64,000 bases of DNA, taken from the NCBI GenBank assembly GCA_965214125.1, contig CBDCBA010000020.1, positions 11,989 through 75,988 of the forward strand, in the 5' to 3' direction. The notes under the pieces were generated by a model, which saw only the letters and a program-made list of their open reading frames with translations, had not been told where the DNA came from and ran no database searches. A program made the translations under genes and the position numbers. This document shows, piece after piece, positions 8,112 through 16,847 of this stretch (positions are counted from its first letter, which is position 1; every line of letters begins with the position of its first letter). This DNA comes from CBDCBA01 sp965214125 (lineage in GTDB: Bacteria > Planctomycetota > Phycisphaerae > Tepidisphaerales > Tepidisphaeraceae).

Positions 8112-9638
8112 TTACGCGGCCGCTCGACCCTGCTGTATCGGCACGGCGGCGGCGTCGCTTTCTCCCGAGCCTCGGCCCGCCGCGCTGCCGGCCATCGGCA
8201 GCTCGAACGCGAACGTGCTCCCCTCGCCTTCGACGCTCTCCGCCCAGACGCGGCCGGCAAAATCCTGCTCGATCACACGCTTCACCAGCGGCAGCCCCAG
8301 GCCCGTGCCCTTGGCCATCTTGCTGTTCTTCTCCACGCGATAGAACTTCTCGAAGACGTGCGGCAGGTCGTCGGGCGGGATGCCGGCGCCGTTGTCGATC
8401 ACCTTCGTAATCACCGTGCCCGCCGCCTCGTCGGCCTCGAACTTCAGCGTCACGCAGCCCCCCTCGGGCGTGTACTTCACCGCGTTGCTCAGCAGGTTCA
8501 GCGCAACCTGGTAGAGCAGGTCCGCGTCGGCGACGACCTGGAAGAGACTTGGCAGCAACTCACGCCGCACCTCGATGTTCTTGAGCTTGGCCTGCGGCTC
8601 GATCACGCCCAGCGCCTTTTCGGCCACCACCACCGGGCTCATCGGGCGGCGGTCGATCTTGACGAGCCCGCTTTCAATGCGGCTGATGTTCAAAATGCTG
8701 TCGATCATGGAGCCGAGGCGCTCGGCCTCGCCCTGAATGATCTCACAGAACTCCTGCCGCTCGGCGGCCTCGGCGTCGGGATCGTCCACGAGCATTTCTG
8801 CATATGCGCGAATGCTTGCAAGCGGCGTGCGCAACTCGTGCGTGACGCTGCTGACGAAGTCGTTCTTCTGCTGCGCCAGTTCCGCCTCGCGCGTGGTGTC
8901 GCGCAGCACGATGACGACCCCGCTGGCGGCGCCTTCCTCCCGCGCCGAACCAAGCGGCGCGATGGAGACGCGATACGTGCGCGGCCCGGCGGGCGGGCCC
9001 TCCTCGGCTGCGCGCGCATCAATGACGAAGTCGGCGGTGCGGCGCGAGGCGCGGCCACCAATCCGGACCTCGCGAGCCATCGTCGCCAGGCGCGGCTCGG
9101 GCACGACCTCGGCCAGCGCATCGCCCAGGCCGGCCTGCCCGCCACACAAGCGGGCGGCGGCGGGGTTGATCGTCACGATCTCGTCGAACGCGTCGGTCAC
9201 AATCACGCCGTCGTCCAGGTCGGCGAGCACGCCTTCCAAGTGGCGCCGTTGCCCTTCGACGAGCTTGACCTCGATCTGGCGGCGTTGCGAGTCGGCGGCG
9301 GCCTCATCGGCCATCCCGCCGGCGGCGGCAAGGCAAGAGTTCAGGCTCGCGACCAGCGGGCTGGCGAAGTCTTCCTCCCAGCGGATCGGGCGCAGCCGGC
9401 GCTCCTTGCCGGCGGCGGCAGCGCTCTCGTCGAGCGCGGTGCGCAGCCGGTCGCGAACGCGGCGGTTGAACCGCCCCATCAGCAGGCCGCCGCCGCAGGC
9501 GACGCCCAGCAGCGACAGCCCCAGCACGGCCGTGGCGCCGCCGGGATCGGCGCCGCCCACGGCGGAAGGGGCGACCAGCAGCGCGCCGGCGGCGGCCGCG
9601 GTCGGGGTCAGAATCGTGGTCCAAATGCCTTCTCTCAC
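8112..9638 (-). CDS. Membrane PAS-containing sensor histidine kinase
   Basis: 508 aa. Two hydrophobic segments at residues about 8-55 give a membrane anchor with little periplasmic loop. A PAS domain follows (DLDDGVIVTDAFDEIVTINPAA), then HisKA with phosphoacceptor His in SVTHELRTPLASIRAY, then HATPase_c with N box (NLLSNAVKYT), G1 (DNGAGIP), F box (FEKFYRV) and G2 (GTGLGLPL). Start GTG 9636-9638. It forms a two-component pair with the response regulator just downstream and belongs to the secretion operon. Confidence 0.93.
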   Translation of the reverse strand: MREGIWTTILTPTAAAAGALLVAPSAVGGADPGGATAVLGLSLLGVACGGGLLMGRFNRRVRDRLRTALDESAAAAGKERRLRPIRWEEDFASPLVASLNSCLAAAGGMADEAAADSQRRQIEVKLVEGQRRHLEGVLADLDDGVIVTDAFDEIVTINPAAARLCGGQAGLGDALAEVVPEPRLATMAREVRIGGRASRRTADFVIDARAAEEGPPAGPRTYRVSIAPLGSAREEGAASGVVIVLRDTTREAELAQQKNDFVSSVTHELRTPLASIRAYAEMLVDDPDAEAAERQEFCEIIQGEAERLGSMIDSILNISRIESGLVKIDRRPMSPVVVAEKALGVIEPQAKLKNIEVRRELLPSLFQVVADADLLYQVALNLLSNAVKYTPEGGCVTLKFEADEAAGTVITKVIDNGAGIPPDDLPHVFEKFYRVEKNSKMAKGTGLGLPLVKRVIEQDFAGRVWAESVEGEGSTFAFELPMAGSAAGRGSGESDAAAVPIQQGRAAA

Positions 9639-9686
9639 AGTTGTTGCCTTTGCTCCCCCGAATACTGAATCGCCCCAAACGGCCGC

Positions 9687-10928
9687 CTACTGAAGTTGGC
9701 GACGCGTGTCGGCCAACAGGTCGCCCGCGAGCGCGTCGCCCGCGTCAATCGCGGCCGCCCGCTCGAAGTAAGCCTGCGCCTCGTCGTGCCGGCCCAGACG
9801 CCGCAGGCAGACGCCGTACAGCAGCGGCGCCGTCGAGTCTCCCGCGTCCAGCCGCGCCAACTTGATGAACGTGTCCGCCGCCTCGGCGATGCGGTCCTGG
9901 CGAAGTCGGATCAGGCCCGACAACAGCAACGCATCCGGCGACTCCGGCGCCAGCGCCAACGCACGCTCGGCGGCGCCGGCAGCACGCTCCAGGTCGCCTG
10001 TCTCTACGCAGCTTGCTGGCCACCCCCAGCCATGGCGGCCAGCAGCCGATCGTCCATGCCGCGTCGCACTTTTGAAACGTCGCCCGCGCCAGCGGCCGCG
10101 TCGTTCGGTTCAGCGAGAGCTGGCACTGTCGCCAGCGCGAGCAGCAGCGACGGGCGAGTCGCTCGACCGCGTCTCCCAGCTTCGTCGAGCAGGCGCAGCG
10201 CCCTCGCGATGCCGCCCCGCCGCCACGGTGGCCAGAAGGCGTGCCGCTCGGCGAGGTCAGAGGTCGCTCCGGCGACAGAATCGCTGGCCTGGCGGTACAT
10301 CTCGACCGCCTCCTCGAGTGCTCGCTCGAGCACGATCGTACACCTGGCCCAAGCGCGTCGCGGACGGCGGCGTTTCCCTCGAAGTAGACGAGGCGGGCTC
10401 GCGAAGCTGCTCGCGCCGCCTTCAATTGCGCGGTCGGCGGCGACGAGGGCCTCGGCGTGGGCGATGAGGTACGGCGGGGTCGCCCGGCTGCAACGCTCGC
10501 TGGCGCGGGCGTGGTGCGCGACGGCGCGGTCGGGCGTCCTGCCAGCGCTCGGCGATGACGCCGGCGAGGTGCTCGGCCATCGCCGCCTGTGTGGGCGACG
10601 GGCTGCAACGCCTGGGCCGCGCTCGCAAGCGACGCGCGGGCGGCGGCGAGGTCGTTCTGCTCGATTTGCAGGATCTGCGCCCGCAGCACGTGCAGCTCGG
10701 CCGACGCGCCGCCGGTGGTGACAAGCCCCTGCTCGACCGACTGCCGTCGCGCTTCGTCGAGGTGCCCGCCGGCGAGTCTGCTCGCGGGCGAGCTCGGCGA
10801 GCACCTGCACCGCGCGCGGCGTTCCACTGGCTCGCGCGCGAGTTCCTTTTGCGAGGGGCCGCTCGAGCAGCCGACCAGCAGCACGGCCGGCCGCGGCGAT
10901 GCGCGAGCATGGAATTCGTGCGCTTCAC
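9687..10928 (-). pseudogene. TPR lipoprotein, coding frame broken many times
   Basis: Pieces of one protein can be read by switching between the three minus frames. It begins at GTG 10926-10928 (MKRTNSMLA), then in another frame a lipobox (AVLLVGCSSG), then helical repeat segments such as HLDEARRQSVEQGLV, AMAEHLAGVIAERWQD, TPPYLIAHAEALVAAD, ERALEEAVEMYRQAS and finally an intact C-terminal TPR block (about 9687-9990: ERALALAPESPDALLLSG ... DEAQAYFERAAAID). The GTG overlaps the inferred TGA of the secretin gene (GTGA). At least eight frame changes occur in 1.2 kb, some at homopolymers (for example a run of five G near 10027). Sequencing or assembly indels are likelier than decay, because every piece keeps sensible protein sequence. 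Expected role: pilotin-like or scaffold TPR protein of the secretion machine (inference). Confidence 0.6.
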
Positions 10929-12777
10929 GATCTCGCCTTTCTTCGGGGTCGGCGATCGTCAGCTCGTCCTCGCGGATGGCGCGGCGGACGAAGTCGCGGA
11001 TGGTGCTGTTGTCCGCCTCTTCGGATATGATCGTTTGTGAGCGTTTCGCTTCAGCTCCAGCGCCTCGATGAACGACGGGTTCAAGTGCAGGGCCGCGTTC
11101 TCGTGTAGAAGCGGGCGCAGGCCGTCCGTTGGGCTCGGGCTTGTCCAGCTCGGCGATCGCCTTTTCGTAGTACGACTGCGCCATCCGCTCGCGGCCCCAG
11201 GGCATCATGCCCCGCCGCGTGCCGACGCGAAGCAGTTCGGCGCGCGCCAGTTCCCGTTCGCTCAGCTCGCTGTAGCGGTCCAAGTCCTTCACGATGTGCG
11301 GCGTGAGGAGGATGATGATCTCCTCGCGGGTGGTCGCGTCTGCCTGCCGGCGGAAGGCGGCGCCGACCAGCGGCAGGTTGCCCAGCACCGGGATCTGGCT
11401 CCGGCCGACGGTCGTGCTCTCGCGGAACAAGCCGCCGATCACGATGGTGTGGCCGTCCTTGACGAGCACGTTGCTCGTGACCTGCGTCGTCACCTTGCTC
11501 GGTAGCCCGCGGGCGTCGACGCCGCCGGCGGAGTCTTCGGGGTGGATCTCCATCCGCACGTACCCGTCGCGGCTGACGAAGGGGCGGAAGACGAGCTTGG
11601 TGCCGGTTTCGAGGAACTCGACGCTTTGCGTAGCGGCGGTCTCGGTGAGGGTCGTCGTGATGAAGCCGTCCTGCCGGCCGACGAGCACCTCGCCCTTGTG
11701 CTTGTTCACCGCCAGCACCTTGGGGTTGGCCAGGACGGTGGTGTCGGTCACGCCTTCGAGGGCGGCGAGGAAGACGCTGACGTCGCCGCTGACGAAGCCG
11801 AGCTTGAGCCCGCCGTTGACCGGTCCGGCGAAATTGTTGCCGGTGCCGCCGCCGTAGATCTCGTCGTCGACCGCCACCGCCTCGCCGCCATTGACGCTCG
11901 CCCCGCCGCCGAGTTGGCCGCCGTTGAGGAAGTTGACGGCGTCGAAGTCGACGCCGCCCACCAGGTTGAAATCGACGCCGAACTGGTTGTTTTCGGTAAG
12001 CGTGCTGGAGAGGATCGTCGCCTCGACCAGCACCTGCTCGGGCCGGGCGTCGACTTTTTGCAGGAGGCGGTCGGCGGCGTCGAGGTGCTCGGGGAAGTCC
12101 TTCACGACGAGCAGGTCGCCCCCGCCGTAGCCGTAGCCGCCGCCGTCGGTCGGGTCGTTCTGCATGCCGCGTTCGGTGGCGTCGCTGAAGCTGATCTCCG
12201 CCAACTCGCTCAGTGCGGGGCCGATCATCCGCGAGGCCATCTCCGGGCCGATGTGGTAGACGCGGAAGACGCGCGTTTCGCGCACGCGGTCGGCCTCGTC
12301 GAGCGCGGCGAGCTCCTCCTGCGTGTAGACATAGATGAAGTTGCCCTCCTCCCGCGCCGCCAGGCCGCCGCCGCGCAGAATCGCATCGAGCGCTTCGCCG
12401 ACGGCAACGTCGTACAGCGTGCAGGTGACGGTTCCGGCCACGTCGCGGCTGGCGATAATGTTGCGTTGCGATCGCGCGGCCAGCATGCGCAGCACGTCGA
12501 TCACGCGGGCATCATCGACGTGGATGTCCACGGTGTCGGCGGCGGCGTCGTACGAGACGGCCGACTCGTCGAGCGACACTGCCTCGGGCCCGGCCGGCGG
12601 CGCGAAGGCATCAATGGCAAACGGATCGGTCGGCGGCGGTTCGGTCCGCGGGGCGTCGCTGGACGCCCGCAGCGGCGCGACCGGCCCCGCCAGCGTCGCC
12701 ACCACGGAGGCGGCGGCCACCGCCACGAGGGCGGCCGAGCGGAACGGGCGTGAGGATCGGCGGACAACGTCGTGCAT
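10925..12777 (-). CDS. Secretin (GspD/PilQ family outer-membrane channel), C-terminus frameshifted
   Basis: Outer-membrane ring protein of type II secretion or type IV pili. N-terminal signal-like segment (ALVAVAAASVVATLAG), an STN/N0-like domain (VRVIDVLRMLAARSQRNIIAS region, residues about 70-130), a secretin_N region, and the secretin domain about residues 230-500 with typical strings GTKLVFRPFVSRDGYVRM, DGHTIVIGGLFRE, VPVLGNLPLVGAAFR-like IPVLGNLPLVG and IILLTPHIVKD. The tail after residue about 555 changes frame near 11115, again near 11040 and at an AAA run near 10937, after which it would end at TGA 10925-10927 overlapping the next gene. ATG start at 12775-12777 with AAAGGCAG upstream. 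Follows the GspC/PilP-like gene by 73 bases. Confidence 0.88.
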
Positions 12778-12850
12778 GGAACTGCCTTTGCAAACTCTCC
12801 TACCCCCGCTGCTTCGACGCTTCGCCGAAGTCGCTTTGGCTCAACTTGGC

Positions 12851-13564
12851 TCAACCGTTCACCGAGCCGGCCGAAGGCCTGACCAGTTGCGGCGGCCGGC
12901 TCCCTCCGAGCCACAGGCGCACCTGAACGCCCGCCCGCACCGCGACCACGCCCGAGGCGTCGATCGCAACCAGCTCGAACGCGCGGCCGGGGCCGAAGGC
13001 GTCGCCCACCTTAAGCAACGCCCCGTCGATCGTGGCCCTGGCGTTGGCGCCGACCATCACGCTGCCCACCCTGAACTTCGCGGCGTCCTCAAGCAGTTGC
13101 GTCCGCAGGCGAGCACGCCGCGTGGCCTGGTCGGCACGGGCATCAATGGCGGCGTTCATCGCGGCATCGAGCCCGCGCCAGAACTCGCCGGTGCGATCGG
13201 GCACGACCTCGGCCGGCTCCGGCGTCACCGGGGCGGCGACCTGCGCCTGAAAGAGATTTCGGGTCGGCGCCTGCACCGGGTTGGCCCGCCAATGCGCCAC
13301 GAGCGCGGCGGCCTGGGCGATGGGCGGAACCCGCACGCGGGAGCCGTTGACGACCGCGATCTGCTCGCCGGAGGCGTCGGTGGCCAGCGCCGAGGCCGGG
13401 CCGGCGGCGCGGCCGGCGAACTGTCGGAACAGCACGATTCCCAGCACGGCGACGCAAACGCCCAACAGCGCGTACTGCTTGGTCGTCGGGCCGGTGTCCG
13501 CACCTTTGGCCGGCTTGCTGCCGGGCATCCTGCGCAGGCTTGGCGTTGACGGCGGGGGCGGCAT
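12851..13564 (-). CDS. GspC/PilP-like inner-membrane protein
   Basis: 237 aa; one transmembrane helix at residues about 31-49 (YALLGVCVAVLGIVLF), a periplasmic linker, then a small beta-rich C-terminal domain (about 160-225: VMVGANARATIDGALLKVGD ... FELVAIDASGVVAVRAG) that resembles the homology region of GspC/PilP, which docks the inner-membrane platform onto the secretin. First gene of the secretion operon, just after holA. Assignment rests on topology, the 'single product, VGD...V' pattern and position; family membership is not certain. Confidence 0.65.
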   Translation of the reverse strand: MPPPPSTPSLRRMPGSKPAKGADTGPTTKQYALLGVCVAVLGIVLFRQFAGRAAGPASALATDASGEQIAVVNGSRVRVPPIAQAAALVAHWRANPVQAPTRNLFQAQVAAPVTPEPAEVVPDRTGEFWRGLDAAMNAAIDARADQATRRARLRTQLLEDAAKFRVGSVMVGANARATIDGALLKVGDAFGPGRAFELVAIDASGVVAVRAGVQVRLWLGGSRPPQLVRPSAGSVNG

Positions 13565-13625
13565 ACCTGGCAGGCATCGGCCGATCCGCCGCCCGGCTTA
13601 GCGCGCCGGCGACAGTTCGACAGAG

Positions 13626-14627
13626 TTACCGGACCTGTCCCGCCCCGACGGCAATCCAGGACTCGACGGCCCGCCGCGCATCGCCGAGGCCGGTCTTGGT
13701 CCGATAGTCGAGTTGGGCCAGCTTGTCCGTGAGGCGGCGTACGCCGTCGGGGCCGAGTGCACTCGCCGTCTCGAGCAGGCCGTCGACCTGGTTGGCCGGC
13801 CAGATGCGCAGGCGCTTGGCGATCTCGAACGGCCGCACGCCCTGCCGGCTCAGCGCCAGCGCGCCGCCGGCCTTTTCCAGCCAAAGGCCCAGCCAGGTGA
13901 CGGCGCGGAACTCGGCCGACGGGTCCGTCGCGAGCAGTTGCCGCCACGTTCGCAGTGCCGCGTCGGGCTCGCCGCGGGAGAGGGCGTCGGTCATCGTCCA
14001 CATCTGCTGCTCGCGCCGAAACGCGACGCCGCCGGCAATCTGATCGGGGGTCACGCGGCCGTCGTCGCTTTGCAGCGCGAGCTTGCCGAGTTCGTTGTCG
14101 ATTCCGCCCAGATCGACGCCGACGAGGTCCGCCAGCAGCCAGGCGGCGTCGACCGAGACGGCCAGTCCATGCTTCTGCTTGCCGCGCTCGACGATCCACT
14201 TCGGCAGCGTTGCGGCCTTGGGCGGCTCGCAGGCGACGATGCCGCCGATCTTGTCGATCGCCTTGTAAATCCGCTGGTTCTTCGGCAGCGACGCGACGCG
14301 CAGCACGAGCACATTGCCGGGCGAGGCCGAGGTCGTGTAGTCCTCCAGCGCCTCGCGGTGGCGGGTGATAAAGGCGTCGGCGTCTCGGACAACGACCACG
14401 CGGCGCCCCCCGAACATGGCGAAGGAGCGGACCTCGTCGAACACCTCGCTGGCCTCGGCGGAGGGGCCGTCGACGTCGCTGCGCTGGGCGTCGGGGCCGA
14501 GCGCGGCAAGGAGATCGACCAGCGCTTCCTGTTGGAGAAATCCGTCGGCGCCGACGAGGGCGACAACCGGGGCCGGCTCGCCGCGAGCGGTGGACGTGGC
14601 GGGGTTGGCCTTCGCGGCGCGGGGCAT
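13626..14627 (-). CDS. holA: DNA polymerase III subunit delta
   Basis: Clamp-loader delta subunit that opens the sliding clamp. 333 aa, normal length. N-terminal segment VVALVGADGFLQQEALVDLL, the RSFAMFGGRRVVVVRDAD core and the middle domain (TLPKWIVERGKQKHGLAVS, ELGKLALQSDDGRVTPDQI) are typical of HolA, as is the C-terminal helical collar. TATTCT lies six bases before the ATG, suggesting a leaderless message. Transcribed divergently from the small membrane-protein genes. Confidence 0.92.
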   Translation of the reverse strand: MPRAAKANPATSTARGEPAPVVALVGADGFLQQEALVDLLAALGPDAQRSDVDGPSAEASEVFDEVRSFAMFGGRRVVVVRDADAFITRHREALEDYTTSASPGNVLVLRVASLPKNQRIYKAIDKIGGIVACEPPKAATLPKWIVERGKQKHGLAVSVDAAWLLADLVGVDLGGIDNELGKLALQSDDGRVTPDQIAGGVAFRREQQMWTMTDALSRGEPDAALRTWRQLLATDPSAEFRAVTWLGLWLEKAGGALALSRQGVRPFEIAKRLRIWPANQVDGLLETASALGPDGVRRLTDKLAQLDYRTKTGLGDARRAVESWIAVGAGQVR

Positions 14628-14633
14628 GGCGAT

Positions 14634-14639
14634 AGAATA
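14634..14639 (-). promoter_or_regulatory. Putative leaderless -10 hexamer of holA
   Basis: TATTCT on the minus strand, six bases from the ATG. Confidence 0.55.
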
Positions 14640-14690
14640 TGGTGCGACGGCGGTGGAGTTGGCGGGTGGCTCGATTTACAGTCGCGGGAC

Positions 14691-14915
14691 GTGGCTGCCG
14701 ATGGTGACGAGGAGGGCGCTGCCCTGTTGGCGATTGTTGCCGATCGGGCGCGGGGCCTGGCGGACGTCCTGGCGGCGCAGTCGAGACAGTTGACGGACCC
14801 GCAGCAAGCCGCCCTCGCCCGCGCCGCAGATGCCGCCCAACACCTTGCCGACGCCTTGCGCGTTCGTCCGCCTATTTCCGCCAAGACCCCTCAGGACCGC
14901 GATGAGCACGACTGA
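14691..14915 (+). CDS. Possible small helical protein
   Basis: 74-codon frame from GTG 14691 ending TGA 14913-14915, overlapping the following gene by 14 bases. Its sequence is a regular amphipathic helix pattern (GAALLAIVADRARGLADVL, QAALARAADAAQHLADALRV) and codon third positions are G/C-rich, as in real genes here. No family recognised, start uncertain. The complementary strand is also open, so this may be a chance frame. Confidence 0.3.
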   Translation: MAADGDEEGAALLAIVADRARGLADVLAAQSRQLTDPQQAALARAADAAQHLADALRVRPPISAKTPQDRDEHD

Positions 14916-15645
14916 TCCCGTGATGAGCGACGCGCCGGACCCATCCCGCCCGCCCCATTCACCCCACGCGCCGGCGCCGTCCGACGCCGCGCCCGCGGAC
15001 CCCGAGTCGGTTCCCCCGCGTGACGTGGGGGGCGAGGGGCCCGCCGCCCCGCCGCCGCCCGGCCCGTACGCGGCCAAGCGGGGGCAATACTTCATCAACG
15101 TCCGCTACGTGATCGTGCTGGCCTTCTTCGTGATGGCGGCGTGGTTCCTGTACGACGGCATCGTCAAATGGCCCGCCGAGAATGCCCAGCTCGACAAGTT
15201 GGAGGCGGAGAAGGATCAGGCGAGCGCGCAGTACCTCAACGACGAGGTGGCACGGCTTGACAAGCAGATTGAAGATGAGGGCCTCACGCGCCACAGCGAC
15301 AACAGCATTTTCTGGCAGTACGTGCTGGGCTTCGGGCTTCCGCCGCTGGGTTTGGCATTGCTGGCCTACTGGCTCTACTCCAGCCGGGGCGTTGTGCGGC
15401 TCGACGAGCAGGACGTGCTGCACGTTCCGGGCCACCCGCCGGTGCCGGCGGCGGCGATCAAGGAGATCGACGACGAGCTGTGGGACCGCAAGGGCATCAG
15501 CCACCTCTACTACGACGCCGACGGCCAGAGCGGGCGCATCAAGCTCGACGACTTCGTCTACGAGCGTGGCCCGATCGAGAAGATCCACAAGCGCCTCGTC
15601 CACCTGCGCGTCGGCGACACGCACCCGGAGCTCGACGGGCTGTAG
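14902..15645 (+). CDS. Hypothetical protein with two membrane segments
   Basis: 247 aa from ATG 14902, with AGGA at 14893-14896. Residues 1-55 are Pro-rich and acidic. Two predicted membrane helices (YVIVLAFFVMAAWFLYDGI and YVLGFGLPPLGLALLAYWLY) flank a short charged coiled-coil-like loop; a C-terminal soluble domain (VVRLDEQDVLHVPGHPPV ... GRIKLDDFVYERGPIEKIH) resembles small PH-like membrane-associated domains, but I do not recognise the family. Ends 70 bases before the universal stress protein gene. Confidence 0.75.
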   Translation: MSTTDPVMSDAPDPSRPPHSPHAPAPSDAAPADPESVPPRDVGGEGPAAPPPPGPYAAKRGQYFINVRYVIVLAFFVMAAWFLYDGIVKWPAENAQLDKLEAEKDQASAQYLNDEVARLDKQIEDEGLTRHSDNSIFWQYVLGFGLPPLGLALLAYWLYSSRGVVRLDEQDVLHVPGHPPVPAAAIKEIDDELWDRKGISHLYYDADGQSGRIKLDDFVYERGPIEKIHKRLVHLRVGDTHPELDGL

Positions 15646-15715
15646 GTTGGCCGCGATGGGTGGTGATCCGTCGGCCCCGCATTGACTTTGCCCCGCGGCG
15701 GCGGTTGGATTCGGC

Positions 15716-16132
15716 ATGAGCCGGATTCTGGTGGCCGTCAGCACTCCCGAGGCGAGCGAACGCGTGGTCGTTCCCGTAGCCGATCTGGCCAAGCGGCTCG
15801 ACGCGGAGGTGCTGGTGATCCACGTCACCCGCCCCACCGCCGCCACCGCCAGCAACGACCGCGGCGACCAGGGCGAGCAGGCGGTCCGAACGCTTGGCGA
15901 CAAGATTCGCGGCAAGGGCGTGGCCGTGCAGACGCTGCTGATGTTCAGCGACGACGTCGCGCAGGCGATCCTCTCGACGGCCAACGAGCGCAAGGCGACG
16001 CTGATCCTGCTGGGGCTGACCGGCAAGAACGTCTTCGCCCGCCTGATTGCAGGGAATGTGCCGGTTGAATTGCTTCGCGAGACGAAAATTCCCGTCATGC
16101 TCTTGCCGCCGGATCATCGCGGGACGATCTAA
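15716..16132 (+). CDS. Universal stress protein (UspA family)
   Basis: 138-aa single Usp domain: N-terminal MSRILVAVSTPEASERVV strand-helix, DAEVLVIHVT strand, and an ATP-loop-like region near the end (ATLILLGLTGKNVFARLIAGNVPVELL), followed by the closing strand IPVMLLP. The canonical G-2x-G-9x-G-S/T loop is only partly matched (GLTGKN...AGNVPVE), so nucleotide binding is uncertain. Probably a stress-response protein; no operon partner is obvious. Confidence 0.85.
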   Translation: MSRILVAVSTPEASERVVVPVADLAKRLDAEVLVIHVTRPTAATASNDRGDQGEQAVRTLGDKIRGKGVAVQTLLMFSDDVAQAILSTANERKATLILLGLTGKNVFARLIAGNVPVELLRETKIPVMLLPPDHRGTI

Positions 16133-16219
16133 CCTTCCGCGCGGCCATCGCCCACCGTATTGTCTGCCGCTCCCCCGGCGACCGCGTCGGCGTTTCCCTC
16201 GCTCGCACCGACTCCAACG

Positions 16220-16780
16220 ATGATCGACACCGCGTCGCACTACGTGCCCAAGCAGACCTTCTTCACCCAAGGCACCGGCGTGCACAAGGAGAAGCTGATG
16301 AGCTTCGAGCTCGCCCTCCGCGACGCCGGCATCCAGAAGCAAAACCTTGTGCGCGTCAGCAGCATCTACCCGACGAGCTGCGAGATCATCGACAAGGAGC
16401 AGGGCCTGCCGATGCTCAAGGCGGGGCAGATCACCTTCGTCGTCCTCGCCGAAAGCGCCACGAGCGAGGAAAACCGCCTCGCCTGCGCCGGCATAGGTCT
16501 GGCCATCCCGCGCGACCACGAGCACGGCTACATCGCCGAGCACCACGGCTTTGGCATGCCGCAGGACAAGACTGAAGACCTTGTCGAAGACCTTGCCGCC
16601 ACCATGCTCGCGACCACGCTCGGCGTGCCGTTCGACCCCGACAAGGCCTGGGACGAGCGCGAGCAGCAGTACAAGATGAGCGGCGAGATCATCGAGACCA
16701 AGAGCTACGTCCGCGTCGCCAAGGGTGCCGGCGGCGGGCTGTGGACCAGCGTCATCAGCGCCGCCGTGATGATCCTGTAG
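16220..16780 (+). CDS. pdaD: Pyruvoyl-dependent arginine decarboxylase
   Basis: Converts arginine to agmatine, the first step of the agmatine polyamine route. 186 aa from ATG 16220. The self-cleavage site is the Ser-Ser in LVRVSSIYPTSCEII; cleavage would give a small beta chain and an alpha chain with an N-terminal pyruvoyl group. Other family strings: FFTQGTGVHKEKLMSFELAL at the N-terminus, ENRLACAGIGLAIP, and EHHGFG. An upstream TTG start at 16160 is possible but adds a non-conserved Ala/Pro stretch. No spermidine genes are adjacent. Confidence 0.9.
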   Translation: MIDTASHYVPKQTFFTQGTGVHKEKLMSFELALRDAGIQKQNLVRVSSIYPTSCEIIDKEQGLPMLKAGQITFVVLAESATSEENRLACAGIGLAIPRDHEHGYIAEHHGFGMPQDKTEDLVEDLAATMLATTLGVPFDPDKAWDEREQQYKMSGEIIETKSYVRVAKGAGGGLWTSVISAAVMIL

Positions 16781-16847
16781 CGCCAGTGACCGCCCGCAGG
16801 TTCCGATCCGCTTGAACCCCGGCGATATTTCGCGCCTACTACTGAGG

